A DNA stretch of 64,000 bases, taken from NCBI GenBank assembly GCA_023268255.1, contig JALNJX010000004.1, positions 1 through 64,000 on the forward strand, written 5' to 3'. The DNA comes from Candidatus Wolframiiraptor sinensis. Lineage in GTDB: Archaea > Thermoproteota > Nitrososphaeria_A > Caldarchaeales > Wolframiiraptoraceae. Each line of letters starts with the position of its first letter. The first letter of the stretch is position 1. Below, one piece after another: positions 15,853-23,691 of the stretch. Both the position numbers and the translations under genes were made by a program. The notes under the pieces were generated by a model. That model worked only from the letters and a program-made list of their open reading frames with translations, had not been told where the DNA came from and made no database searches.

Positions 15853-17400
15853 ATGGGAAGAGGCTCAAGGATAATCGTCGTGGATTTCGGGGGCCAATAC
15901 ACCCACCTGATCGCGAGGAGGTGCAGAGAGCTCGGGGTCTACTCGGAGATAGTTGAGCCCGAGGGTGTTGTCGCCGAGCTCGGGAGGGGGGATGTTGGGG
16001 GCGTGATACTCTCCGGCGGGCCTAGAAGCGCCTATGAGCCTGGCTCGCCGACAGTAGACTTGGGCGCGATAGTTTCCAGAGGCTTGCCGGTTCTAGGCAT
16101 CTGCTATGGCCATCAGCTGATCACGAGGCTTTTCGGGGGAAGGGTCTCGCGGGGGAGATTCGGCGAATATGGTAGAACGCTTATCGAGGTTATCGAGCAT
16201 GATAGCCTCCTAGAGGGGATGCCTAGGAGGTTTAATGTTTGGATGAGCCATGGCGACTCTGTTGTCGAGCCTCCGCCCGGCTTCAGGATCACGAGCGTGA
16301 GCGAGGGCGGAGTAATAACCTCGATGAGCGAAGAGGAGAGGAGGATTTACTCGCTCCAGTTTCACCCGGAGGTCGCTCACACCGAGCATGGCATGAGGAT
16401 CCTGGAGAACTTTCTGAGGAGGATATGCGGGATAGAGCCCTGGTGGAGCCCCGGCGACAGGATCAGCGAGCTGATCGAGGAGATCAGGAGAACGGTTTCC
16501 GAGGATGAAAGGGTTATCTGCGCCGTCAGCGGCGGCGTTGACTCATTGACCACCGCGATCCTCGTCTCTAGGGCCATCGGAGACAGATTATACTGCATTT
16601 TCGTGGATCACGGGCTTCTGAGAAAGAATGAGAGGGAGAATGTCGAGGATAGCCTGAGGAGATTCGGAGTCAAGAACCTGATAGTCGTGGATGCTAGGAG
16701 GAGGTTTCTGGAGAAGCTTAGGGGCGTCTCTGACCCGGAGGAGAAGCGGAGGATCATCGGCGAGGAGTTCATCAGGGTCTTCGAGGAAGAGGCTGGTAAG
16801 ATACCCGGTGTGAGGTGGCTGGCCCAGGGAACGATTTACCCGGATAGGATCGAGAGCGGTAGGGCGAGCAGGGCGGCCGCGCTGATCAAGAGCCATCATA
16901 ACGTCGGGGGCCTGCCCGAGAGGATGAATCTCAAGCTCCTCGAGCCGTTGAGGGACTTCTATAAGGATGAGGTTCGCGAGATCGCGAGGAGGCTCGGGCT
17001 CCCGGATGAGATCGTGAAGAGGCACCCGTTCCCCGGGCCCGGTCTCGCCGTCAGGATCATAGGCGAGGTGACGGAGGAGAAGCTCGAGATATGCAGGGAG
17101 GCGAACGCTATACTCGAGGAGGAGCTGAGGAGGAGCGGGCTATACGACGGGGTCTGGCAAGCATTCGCCGTCGTCTGCGATGACAAGTGGGTTGGAGTAA
17201 TGGGCGATAGAAGAATTGACGGATACATCGTGATAATCAGGATAGTCGAGAGCGTTGATGGGATGACCGCCGACTGGCATAGGATAGATCACGGACTCCT
17301 CGAGAGGATCTCGAGCAGGATAACTCGAGAAGTGCCGGGAGTCACGATGGTGGCCTACGCCGCGACACCAAAACCCCCATCAACCATAGAGCCGTGCTGA
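15853..17400 (+). CDS. guaA: GMP synthase (glutamine-hydrolysing), both domains in one chain
   Basis: 515 residues. A class I glutaminase (1-190) has the nucleophile in GICYGHQL and the triad in HPEVAHTEHG. An ATP pyrophosphatase domain follows with SGGVDS (about 224), then the dimerisation domain with HPFPGPGLAVR. It makes GMP from XMP, ATP and glutamine, the last step of guanine nucleotide synthesis. Many euryarchaea split the enzyme into two genes; here it is fused. The chain ends in PPSTIEP, the usual family ending. Confidence 0.96.
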   Translation: MGRGSRIIVVDFGGQYTHLIARRCRELGVYSEIVEPEGVVAELGRGDVGGVILSGGPRSAYEPGSPTVDLGAIVSRGLPVLGICYGHQLITRLFGGRVSRGRFGEYGRTLIEVIEHDSLLEGMPRRFNVWMSHGDSVVEPPPGFRITSVSEGGVITSMSEEERRIYSLQFHPEVAHTEHGMRILENFLRRICGIEPWWSPGDRISELIEEIRRTVSEDERVICAVSGGVDSLTTAILVSRAIGDRLYCIFVDHGLLRKNERENVEDSLRRFGVKNLIVVDARRRFLEKLRGVSDPEEKRRIIGEEFIRVFEEEAGKIPGVRWLAQGTIYPDRIESGRASRAAALIKSHHNVGGLPERMNLKLLEPLRDFYKDEVREIARRLGLPDEIVKRHPFPGPGLAVRIIGEVTEEKLEICREANAILEEELRRSGLYDGVWQAFAVVCDDKWVGVMGDRRIDGYIVIIRIVESVDGMTADWHRIDHGLLERISSRITREVPGVTMVAYAATPKPPSTIEPC

Positions 17401-17413
17401 AGAGCTCGGAGCG

Positions 17414-18058
17414 CTATGGATCTTCGAGGAATCTGAGCTTATCCCAGAGCTCTAGGACATCCTGGATCACGAGGTCGGGCTCGCTCCTGGGCACGTCGGC
17501 GACGAGAGCGGTCTTCATTCCAAGCCTCTTCGCAGTCTCTAGCTCAACCCTCCACCTATCGCCGACGTATAGAATTTCACTTGGGCTTATGCCCAGCAAC
17601 TCGACTATCTTCAGGTAGCCGTCGGGCATGGGCTTGGGCTCCGCATCATCGCAAGTCACTATCAGGTCGAAGATCTCCGGCGGTATCCCGAGAGCATCGA
17701 GAACCTTCTCCGCGAGAGCTCTGCTGGCATTCGTGTGGCAGGCGAGCTTGAAGCCCATCTCCTTCAACTCTGCGAGGAATTTGAGGAGCTCGGGCCTCGC
17801 GGCGATGAATCTCTCCGGAGCCAGCTTATCCACAAGCCTGCGATAAAACTCGGACTTGTCCAACCCGAGGGACATTATGCCGAGTGTTATACTGCCATAC
17901 TTGGACCTCAGATCGCGGAGGAGTCTTGAGGCATCCTCCATGCTCATCGAGAGAAGCTCCGCCAATGTCTCGAGGATCCCCTCCTTGAGGTGCCTCGTAT
18001 AATTCTCTGACCTGTATAGTGTTCCATCGAGATCGAAGATTAGGGCCCTAATCCTCAA
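17414..18058 (-). CDS. HAD-superfamily hydrolase
   Basis: 214 residues. FDLDGTLYRS is the catalytic motif I (nucleophile Asp at 9), CHTNAS motif II, a Lys in EPKPMPDGY motif III, and VGDRWRVELETAKRLG motif IV. A helical cap lies between residues about 16 and 90. The layout matches phosphoglycolate phosphatase/haloacid dehalogenase-like phosphatases, most likely acting on a small phosphorylated metabolite. Substrate not predictable. Tail to tail with guaA. Confidence 0.85.
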   Translation of the reverse strand: MRIRALIFDLDGTLYRSENYTRHLKEGILETLAELLSMSMEDASRLLRDLRSKYGSITLGIMSLGLDKSEFYRRLVDKLAPERFIAARPELLKFLAELKEMGFKLACHTNASRALAEKVLDALGIPPEIFDLIVTCDDAEPKPMPDGYLKIVELLGISPSEILYVGDRWRVELETAKRLGMKTALVADVPRSEPDLVIQDVLELWDKLRFLEDP

Positions 18059-18235
18059 GGAGCTCGCCTGAAAAATCTCGGAAGCCCCGCATAAATACCT
18101 GACCAGCCGCCTAAGCCATCGCTGAAGCGCGAATCTCCATAATACCTTGCTGATTATGAGGGTTTTAAGGCAATCCTTTTTAGGAGCAATGCTTTTAAAG
18201 TGACTCTGGTGGATAAGTCCCTGTCAGAGGGGACG

Positions 18236-18481
18236 ATGGATAAGAATGAGCATGTGAAGTATCGCCTGAAATGCTGCAGCCCCGAGGTCATGATAAGCCT
18301 TATGATCGGCGACTCCGGTGAGACGGCATCAGAATACGGTGGCGTGATAATCAAGGTCCTAGACCCGGGTAGATTTCCATGGGAGCAGGTTTTTAGGGCC
18401 CTGCTGAAGCTCAATCACGAGGTATATGTTGAGCAGCAGGATGACTCGCTCATCATAATCTCGAAGCCGAAAGTGGACTGA
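18236..18481 (+). CDS. Small protein of unknown function
   Basis: About 81 residues from the ATG at 18236, which has GAGGGG six bases upstream; the frame also opens at a GTG at 18200. A TATA-like CTTTTAAAG at about 18191-18199 fits transcription starting a little before this ATG. The sequence has a beta-alpha-beta look (GGVIIKVLDP, FRALLKLNHEVYVEQQ, SLIIISKPKVD) and could be a KEOPS Pcc1-like or other small ferredoxin-fold protein, but no motif settles it. Confidence 0.55.
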   Translation: MDKNEHVKYRLKCCSPEVMISLMIGDSGETASEYGGVIIKVLDPGRFPWEQVFRALLKLNHEVYVEQQDDSLIIISKPKVD

Positions 18482-18543
18482 AGGAGACGACGCGGCTATA
18501 CCCCTAACATTTAATAGCTAATGGTATTAGCGTAACTTGAGCT

Positions 18544-19926
18544 ATGAGAAGACTTCTCGCCTACCTCGCGATACCAGTCATCATCTTACTATTCTCGCGG
18601 ACGATCGGCTTTGATCCCGCTCAATCCCTCTCACTTACCATCTTCCTATCCATAGTCTCTGGGGCCATAATGTTTTGGAGGTTCAGGGTTGCCTTCGCCC
18701 TCGGAGGAGTATCCATACTCTTCGCGGCCGGCTTACTCGATCTCGAGCACTTCATACGATATGCAAACCTTGATGTCGTAGTTTTCCTGATCTGCATGAT
18801 GATAGTCATAGGCTTCTTGGAGGAGAGGAGGTTCTTCGAGGTTCTCGTGGATAGGTTGATGCAGTATTCGGGAAATAGGCCCTACGCGACGATATTCATG
18901 CTCATGGTTCTCGCGGCGCTTTTCGCGGCCATGGTCGATGAGGTCACGTCAATACTATTCATGATGGGCATAGCGATAAACATCGCCTCTAGGCTCGGGG
19001 TCTCCCTGATACCGCTGATGCTCATGACCGTTTTCGCGACCAATATAGGCAGCAGCGCGACGGTCATCGGAAACCCCGTTGGAGTTATGATAGCCTTCGC
19101 CTCGGGGTATGGCTTCTCGGACTTCCTAAGGTGGTCCACGCCGATAGCAGTCTGCGCCCTGATGCTCATAGCCTGGCTGATGATCTTGTACTTCAAGCCG
19201 TATCTGAAGGAGGTCGAGGAGAAGATGAGGAGAGCGATACCAGTCACGGCGTACGATGGAGCGGGCGCGGACCACCGGAGGAGGATAGATAGGACCTCCC
19301 TGATCTTCTTCCTATGCGTTATAGGCGGGCTCGTCCTTCACACTCAGCTGGAGGAAATACTCCATCTCCCGAAGAACACCATGCTCTTGGGAGTCCCGAT
19401 GATCGGCGCGGCGGTCGCGCTCCTGATAGAGAACGTGAGAGCGAGGGAGCTCGTGGAGAGGAGAGTTGACTGGTGGACTATACTGTTTTTTCTCCTGTTC
19501 TTCACGTCGGTTGGCACGCTGAAATTGACTGGGGTAACCACGACCTTCGCCCACTATGTAATGCCGCTCGCGAGCCTAGATCCGATGATCTTCTTGATCA
19601 CCCTCGGATACATCATAGGGATAATGTCGGCTTTCATGGATAACATACTGGCCGTGGCCCTCTGGATAGCCGTCCTCCAGGACATGGCTAGCCTCGGCGT
19701 CAATATAGCGCCATTATGGTGGGCGGCGCTATTCGGCTCGACATACTTGGGGAATCTGACGATAATAGGTAGCACAGCGAACATAGTGGCCGTGGGAATG
19801 GTGGAGAAGCAGAAGCTCGGGCACGTAACGCTGAGAGAATGGATGAAAGCGGGAGCGCTAGCATCATTTCCCCCACTAACGCTCGCGCTGATACTTCTCG
19901 CGCTACAAATTCCGCTGATGACTTAG
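18544..19926 (+). CDS. Ion transporter of the arsenite/SLC13-like (IT) superfamily
   Basis: 460 residues with about eleven membrane segments. VDEVTSILFM (near 130) and the later MSAFMDNILAVALW are the two inverted-repeat substrate loops of this superfamily, and TNIGSSATVIGNPVGVMIA is the conserved Asn-rich hairpin. Members move arsenite, citrate/dicarboxylates or Na+/H+. The GNP motif and two acidic loops suit an ArsB- or NhaD-like carrier, but the substrate cannot be assigned. Monocistronic. Confidence 0.8.
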   Translation: MRRLLAYLAIPVIILLFSRTIGFDPAQSLSLTIFLSIVSGAIMFWRFRVAFALGGVSILFAAGLLDLEHFIRYANLDVVVFLICMMIVIGFLEERRFFEVLVDRLMQYSGNRPYATIFMLMVLAALFAAMVDEVTSILFMMGIAINIASRLGVSLIPLMLMTVFATNIGSSATVIGNPVGVMIAFASGYGFSDFLRWSTPIAVCALMLIAWLMILYFKPYLKEVEEKMRRAIPVTAYDGAGADHRRRIDRTSLIFFLCVIGGLVLHTQLEEILHLPKNTMLLGVPMIGAAVALLIENVRARELVERRVDWWTILFFLLFFTSVGTLKLTGVTTTFAHYVMPLASLDPMIFLITLGYIIGIMSAFMDNILAVALWIAVLQDMASLGVNIAPLWWAALFGSTYLGNLTIIGSTANIVAVGMVEKQKLGHVTLREWMKAGALASFPPLTLALILLALQIPLMT

Positions 19927-19977
19927 TGCGGGAAAAATCTTTTATAGAATTGCGGCATAAAGTCCGCGGCGGCCCGC

Positions 19978-21036
19978 ATGGCTCTGCCGCAGGATTTCAT
20001 GAAGAATGTGCTGAGGTATAAGATGGGTTATCTCGATTTTAGGGGCGGGGTTGAGGGATCGAGGTTTGAGGGGGAGAGGAGGGAACATGAAGCCGAGATT
20101 AAGAGGATACTTAGTAGAGAGAATTTGGAGAAGCTGGATGAGGGCGGTCTTATCGCTCTCGCCAACAACCTGTATGCCTTCATGTGGTGGGCTAAAAAGG
20201 AGTATCTGGTGGATTACTGGATAAGAGGGGCTGGGGGATTAGATAAGTTAAGGCACCACTTGAAGGAGCTACTCTACTCCGACCGCAATTTAGCCGAGAG
20301 ATTCGATGAGTTTCGCAAGAATGTTAGAGGCATAGGAGTTGCGATGATAACGGAGATGCTCACGTACTTCAATCCGAGGGAGTACGGCATATGGAATAGG
20401 AGGGTTAAGGAAGCGCTACTAAAACTTGGGCTAACCCAGGCCGCCCGACTCGGAGTAAGTAGGCTGACGGGGAAGGAGTATTCATCGATAATCGATATCC
20501 TAAAAGAGGTAGCAAACCTCATAAGAGATCCCAAGCGCCTTCCAGACCCAGACCTCCTAGACGTGCACTACTTTCTATACTATGTTCTTACAATTGCGGA
20601 GGAAGAGAGCGAGACCGCAGCTAAGGAGTCACTTGAGCACGAGGACATCGTCAATATGCTGCTGAGTATCGGGAGGGGGTTGGGATTTGATGCCTTGAGG
20701 GAGGTCTCCTTGGCCGCTGGGGCGAGGGTTGATGTGGTTTGGCTGGCGAAAATAGGTAATCTGGGCGAACTGAGATACGTGTTCGAGGTTCACGTGAAGG
20801 GAAGCATAGACTCGCTGCTACTCAATTTGATGAAGGCCTCGCAGGACCCCACAGTCCAGAAGGTCATAGCGGTCGCAGACAAGGAGGAGCTGGAGAAGAT
20901 CAGGAGAGAGTCATCGGCCTTGAAAATGCTCTCGGATAAGCTCGTTTACTGGGATGTAATGGAGGTCGAGAGGGTTAATGAGCTCATCGAGGAGCTCATG
21001 GACAAGATGCGGAAGCTCGGCCTTACCAAGTTATAA
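19978..21036 (+). CDS. Putative restriction-endonuclease-like protein
   Basis: 352 residues. Residues about 110-150 (VRGIGVAMITEMLTYFNPREYGIWNRRVKEALLKLG) have a helix-hairpin look found in proteins linked to McrBC-like and other restriction enzymes. Residues about 225-290 (ARVDVVWLAKIG...LRYVFEVHVKGSIDSLLLNL) resemble the PD-(D/E)xK nuclease core: an Asp, then a strand with E followed by H in place of the usual Lys. A helical tail follows. TATA-like CTTTTATAG lies about 40 bases before the ATG. No methyltransferase is nearby. Function is inferred; it may instead be a DNA-binding effector. Confidence 0.55.
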   Translation: MALPQDFMKNVLRYKMGYLDFRGGVEGSRFEGERREHEAEIKRILSRENLEKLDEGGLIALANNLYAFMWWAKKEYLVDYWIRGAGGLDKLRHHLKELLYSDRNLAERFDEFRKNVRGIGVAMITEMLTYFNPREYGIWNRRVKEALLKLGLTQAARLGVSRLTGKEYSSIIDILKEVANLIRDPKRLPDPDLLDVHYFLYYVLTIAEEESETAAKESLEHEDIVNMLLSIGRGLGFDALREVSLAAGARVDVVWLAKIGNLGELRYVFEVHVKGSIDSLLLNLMKASQDPTVQKVIAVADKEELEKIRRESSALKMLSDKLVYWDVMEVERVNELIEELMDKMRKLGLTKL

Positions 21037-21180
21037 CGGGCGCCGATCTCGCCCCCTTCATATTCAGCTTCAGCTGAGTGGCATGGTCGCTGGCGGGATC
21101 CTCTAAGCGATCTCGCGGCATGAAGCGCAATTCTCAGGAAAATCCTCAAATAAGTTTCAAGCAGTCAGGGTTTCGGGATA

Positions 21181-21555
21181 ATGTCTCTGGACCCGGCCTT
21201 TGCGGCGAGCTCCACGGATCCCGTTCTCAGGGCTATTGTCACGGTCGGCGTCCTCGTCTTCTTCGCGAAGATCTTCGCGAGCATGTTCTCGAGCCTCAGG
21301 CTTCCGCCGGTCGTCGGCGAGCTCTTGGCCGGAGTGATCTTCAGCCCCTACGCGCTGGGAGGCGGGATAATAGTCTTCGGAGAGCCCCTAGTCGTCTTGA
21401 ACGATTATGTTGAGGCGTTCGCCGAGATAGGCGCGATCATGCTACTCTTCTCTATGGGGCTCGAGATGGGGGCTGGCCAGCTTGAGGGAAGCCGGGATGT
21501 GGGTGGTTCTAGTCGCAACCCTCGGAGCCGTGATCCTATTCATCGCCGGATATGA
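21181..21555 (+). CDS. Na+/H+ antiporter (CPA2-like), N-terminal part, frameshifted
   Basis: The first about 100 residues are the start of a monovalent cation:proton antiporter: LRLPPVVGELLAGVIFSPYALGG and FAEIGAIMLLFSMGLEMG are conserved family segments. After GQL the frame leaves the family pattern and ends at 21555 in unrelated sequence. The rest of the transporter is in the next frame from 21482. One extra T in CTTGAGG at 21481-21487 explains the break: with one T fewer the protein reads GQLREAGMWVV. Either a sequencing error or a real mutation. Confidence 0.85.
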   Translation: MSLDPAFAASSTDPVLRAIVTVGVLVFFAKIFASMFSSLRLPPVVGELLAGVIFSPYALGGGIIVFGEPLVVLNDYVEAFAEIGAIMLLFSMGLEMGAGQLEGSRDVGGSSRNPRSRDPIHRRI

Positions 21556-22408
21556 GTTTTATAGCTTGAGCGGGATGCCCCCTATCTCGGCGCTCTTCAT
21601 CGGGGCGATAATGGTCGCCACAAGCCTGGCCATAAGCTCCAAGGTCCTGGAGAGCCTCGATCTTCTGAAGACGGAGGAGGGCGTGCTGCTGATTAATGCC
21701 GCCGTAATAGATGACGTGCTCGGGGTCGCCGTTCTCGCGATCATAACAGCTGTAGTAGTTCACGGGACGATAAGCCTCTATGATGCCGCGAGGATCGTGA
21801 CCGCCTTCTTCGCGATCTGGTTCGCGATGGTGGGATTCGGCGCATACTTCCTGCCGAGGGTGATGGAGAGGGCCATGTCGCTCGGAGTCGAGGGCGCGGT
21901 CGAGGCCGCCGCAGTAGCATCCGCCTTCGTCCTCGCGGCCATAGCCGGAGCGCTTGGATTATCTCCGATAATCGGGGCTTATGCAGCGGGAATGGCCATA
22001 GCCGAGTCGAGAGCGCTCCAGCACGTGAAGGATTTCACCAGGCATATCAACACCGCATTCAGCCCGATATTCTTCACGGTAGTGGGAGCTAGGATGAACT
22101 TGGGAGCCGTCACCGACCAGGTCCTCGTCGGGATACTCATGATGACGGCACTGGCGATCACGAGCAAGTTCACCGGCGGGTTCATGGGCGCGATGATAAA
22201 GCTCAGAAACGGCGTTAAGAGCGCGAGAGTTGGTGTGGGGATGATCCCGAGGGGGGAGCTGGGCCTTATAATAGCTAGCCTAGCCCTCAGTAAGGGCGTA
22301 ATCGGTCAAGATCTCTACGCCCAGGCGGTCTGGATGGTTGTCCTCACTTCGGTAATCGCCCCAATCATACTATCCAGGATGTATCGCGCGGAGCTGGAGA
22401 AAAGCTAG
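21482..22408 (+). CDS. Na+/H+ antiporter (CPA2-like), C-terminal part
   Basis: 308 residues with nine or so membrane segments, continuing the antiporter begun at 21181. INAAVIDDVLGVAVLAI contains the paired Asp residues that carry Na+ and H+ in this family, and MIPRGELGLIIASLAL holds the conserved Arg-Gly-Glu of the last third. Joined to the upstream part, the full protein would be about 408 residues, normal for NapA/KefB-like carriers without the regulatory domain. The TTG at 21482 is the first codon of this frame and probably not a natural start. Confidence 0.87.
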   Translation: MREAGMWVVLVATLGAVILFIAGYEFYSLSGMPPISALFIGAIMVATSLAISSKVLESLDLLKTEEGVLLINAAVIDDVLGVAVLAIITAVVVHGTISLYDAARIVTAFFAIWFAMVGFGAYFLPRVMERAMSLGVEGAVEAAAVASAFVLAAIAGALGLSPIIGAYAAGMAIAESRALQHVKDFTRHINTAFSPIFFTVVGARMNLGAVTDQVLVGILMMTALAITSKFTGGFMGAMIKLRNGVKSARVGVGMIPRGELGLIIASLALSKGVIGQDLYAQAVWMVVLTSVIAPIILSRMYRAELEKS

Positions 22409-22528
22409 GGCCAGGAATCCCGAAAATCCGGGCTTCACCTCCTGAAATCTCGAGAATCGAGGGGCTCTCGCGAGAGGCGGGTGCCGCATAAGTTAATATT
22501 CGAGGTTTATCGCTTTGCGTTGAAAGAA

Positions 22529-22915
22529 ATGGCGTGGTGCCATCTCCTGATAGACCTCTACGGCTGCGATGTGAAGAGCTTGGATGATAGGAGGCTGCTG
22601 GAGAAAGCTCTCAGGGATCTCTCGGATATAATGGGCCTCCGGATAATCGTCGGCCCCATACTCGTCCACTACGTCGGCGAGGAGGGGAGCTTAAGCGGCG
22701 AGGGCTACTCCGGCTTCGTCATCGTAGCGGAGAGCCATGTCTCCATACACACGGATATCAGGACCGGGTATGCCTCGATAGACGTTTACTCCTGCAAGGA
22801 GTTCGATGTCCAGCGCATTGAAGAGTACTTGAGCGCGGCCTTCAAGCCCACGAGAATCGAGAAGCAGCTCGTGCTGAGGGGGCTGACGCTGGAGAAGGCA
22901 GCAAAGAGGGCCTAA
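22529..22915 (+). CDS. speH: S-adenosylmethionine decarboxylase proenzyme
   Basis: About 128 residues from the ATG at 22529 (MAWCHLLIDLYGCD, the usual N-terminus of the family); the open frame extends to a GTG at 22481. AESHVSIHT holds the Glu-Ser bond that self-cleaves so that the Ser becomes the pyruvoyl cofactor. ASIDVYSCKEFD carries the catalytic Cys. The enzyme decarboxylates SAM to supply aminopropyl groups for polyamines (or agmatine-derived ones), which thermophiles need. A TATA-like TTAATATTC lies about 35 bases upstream. Confidence 0.9.
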   Translation: MAWCHLLIDLYGCDVKSLDDRRLLEKALRDLSDIMGLRIIVGPILVHYVGEEGSLSGEGYSGFVIVAESHVSIHTDIRTGYASIDVYSCKEFDVQRIEEYLSAAFKPTRIEKQLVLRGLTLEKAAKRA

Positions 22916-22966
22916 ACGATCCACCCCCATATAATCCCTTTTATTTCGCGATCCACATTCCCCGCT

Positions 22967-23104
22967 ATGGCCAGGTATCTTCTCCGATGCAGGATCTGCG
23001 GAGAGCTTTTCGAGAGCTATATGGAGCACGCAGAGCACGTCTTCTCGAGGCACTCAGAGGCCCTCTGGGCTAGATTCAAGCCCGAGATCGTCATGAGGGA
23101 GTAG
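22967..23104 (+). CDS. 45-residue zinc-finger protein
   Basis: A tiny gene: MARYLLRCRICGELFESYME, then HAEHVFSRHSE and a short tail. Two Cys (8, 11) and His at 21, 24 and 30 form a C2H2-like finger, probably DNA- or RNA-binding. CTTTTATTT at 22938-22946 is a good TATA box 25 bases before the ATG, implying a leaderless mRNA and supporting reality. It sits between speH and the cobalamin adenosyltransferase on the same strand. Target unknown. Confidence 0.65.
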   Translation: MARYLLRCRICGELFESYMEHAEHVFSRHSEALWARFKPEIVMRE

Positions 23105-23139
23105 CTATATCCCGGCGCCCCCCATGGAGTCCCTGGAGA

Positions 23140-23673
23140 ATGTCTGCTGGAAAAAAGAAGGATTACGAGACCTTCCTATTATCCGGCCAGATGGTCTATA
23201 AGGATGATGAAAGGGTCGAGGCGTGCGGCGCGATCGATGAACTCTCATGCCTGCTCGGAGTCGCCAAGTCTTTCCTGAGAGATGAGGAGGCGGCGATGAT
23301 ACTCACGAAGATCCAGGAGCACCTCTTCATAATGGGATCCCAGATCTCGAGCCTCGGAGCCGAGATCGATGTTCCGAGAATTGGCGAGGAGCATCTAAGC
23401 TACCTAAGCAACCTTATACGGGAGTATGAGGGCAGGGTTCCAGCGCTGACCCGCTTCATTTACCCTGAGGGCTCCCCAGCCGGAGCGCTCCTCCACATGG
23501 CCAGGGCCTTCGCGAGAAGATGCGAGAGAATCCTCGTCAGCCTATCTAGGAGGTTCGACGTCGATTTAGCGATGATATCCTACATGAATAAGCTCTCTAA
23601 AGCCTTATTCCTCCTAGCGAGATACGTTAACCTGAGGGAGGGCTTCGGCGAGAGGACCTGGGAGAGATCTTAA
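23140..23673 (+). CDS. Cob(I)alamin adenosyltransferase, PduO type
   Basis: 177 residues, a helical bundle. DDERVEACGAIDELSCLLGVAK matches the conserved DPRVEAYGTVDELNS segment, and FIYPEGSPAGALLHMARAFARRCER matches the ATP-binding Arg-rich helix of PduO/MMAB enzymes. It transfers adenosine from ATP to cobalamin to make coenzyme B12. The usual N-terminal TGDGGTT phosphate motif is poorly kept (DYETFLLSGQMVY), which is odd and may change ATP binding. No B12-dependent mutase is in this window. Confidence 0.82.
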   Translation: MSAGKKKDYETFLLSGQMVYKDDERVEACGAIDELSCLLGVAKSFLRDEEAAMILTKIQEHLFIMGSQISSLGAEIDVPRIGEEHLSYLSNLIREYEGRVPALTRFIYPEGSPAGALLHMARAFARRCERILVSLSRRFDVDLAMISYMNKLSKALFLLARYVNLREGFGERTWERS

Positions 23674-23691
23674 TAAGGTCTGGCCGATATA

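Noticed and set aside
16588-17025. A 145-codon minus-strand frame inside guaA
   Set aside because: Lies wholly antisense to the GMP synthase core; shadow.
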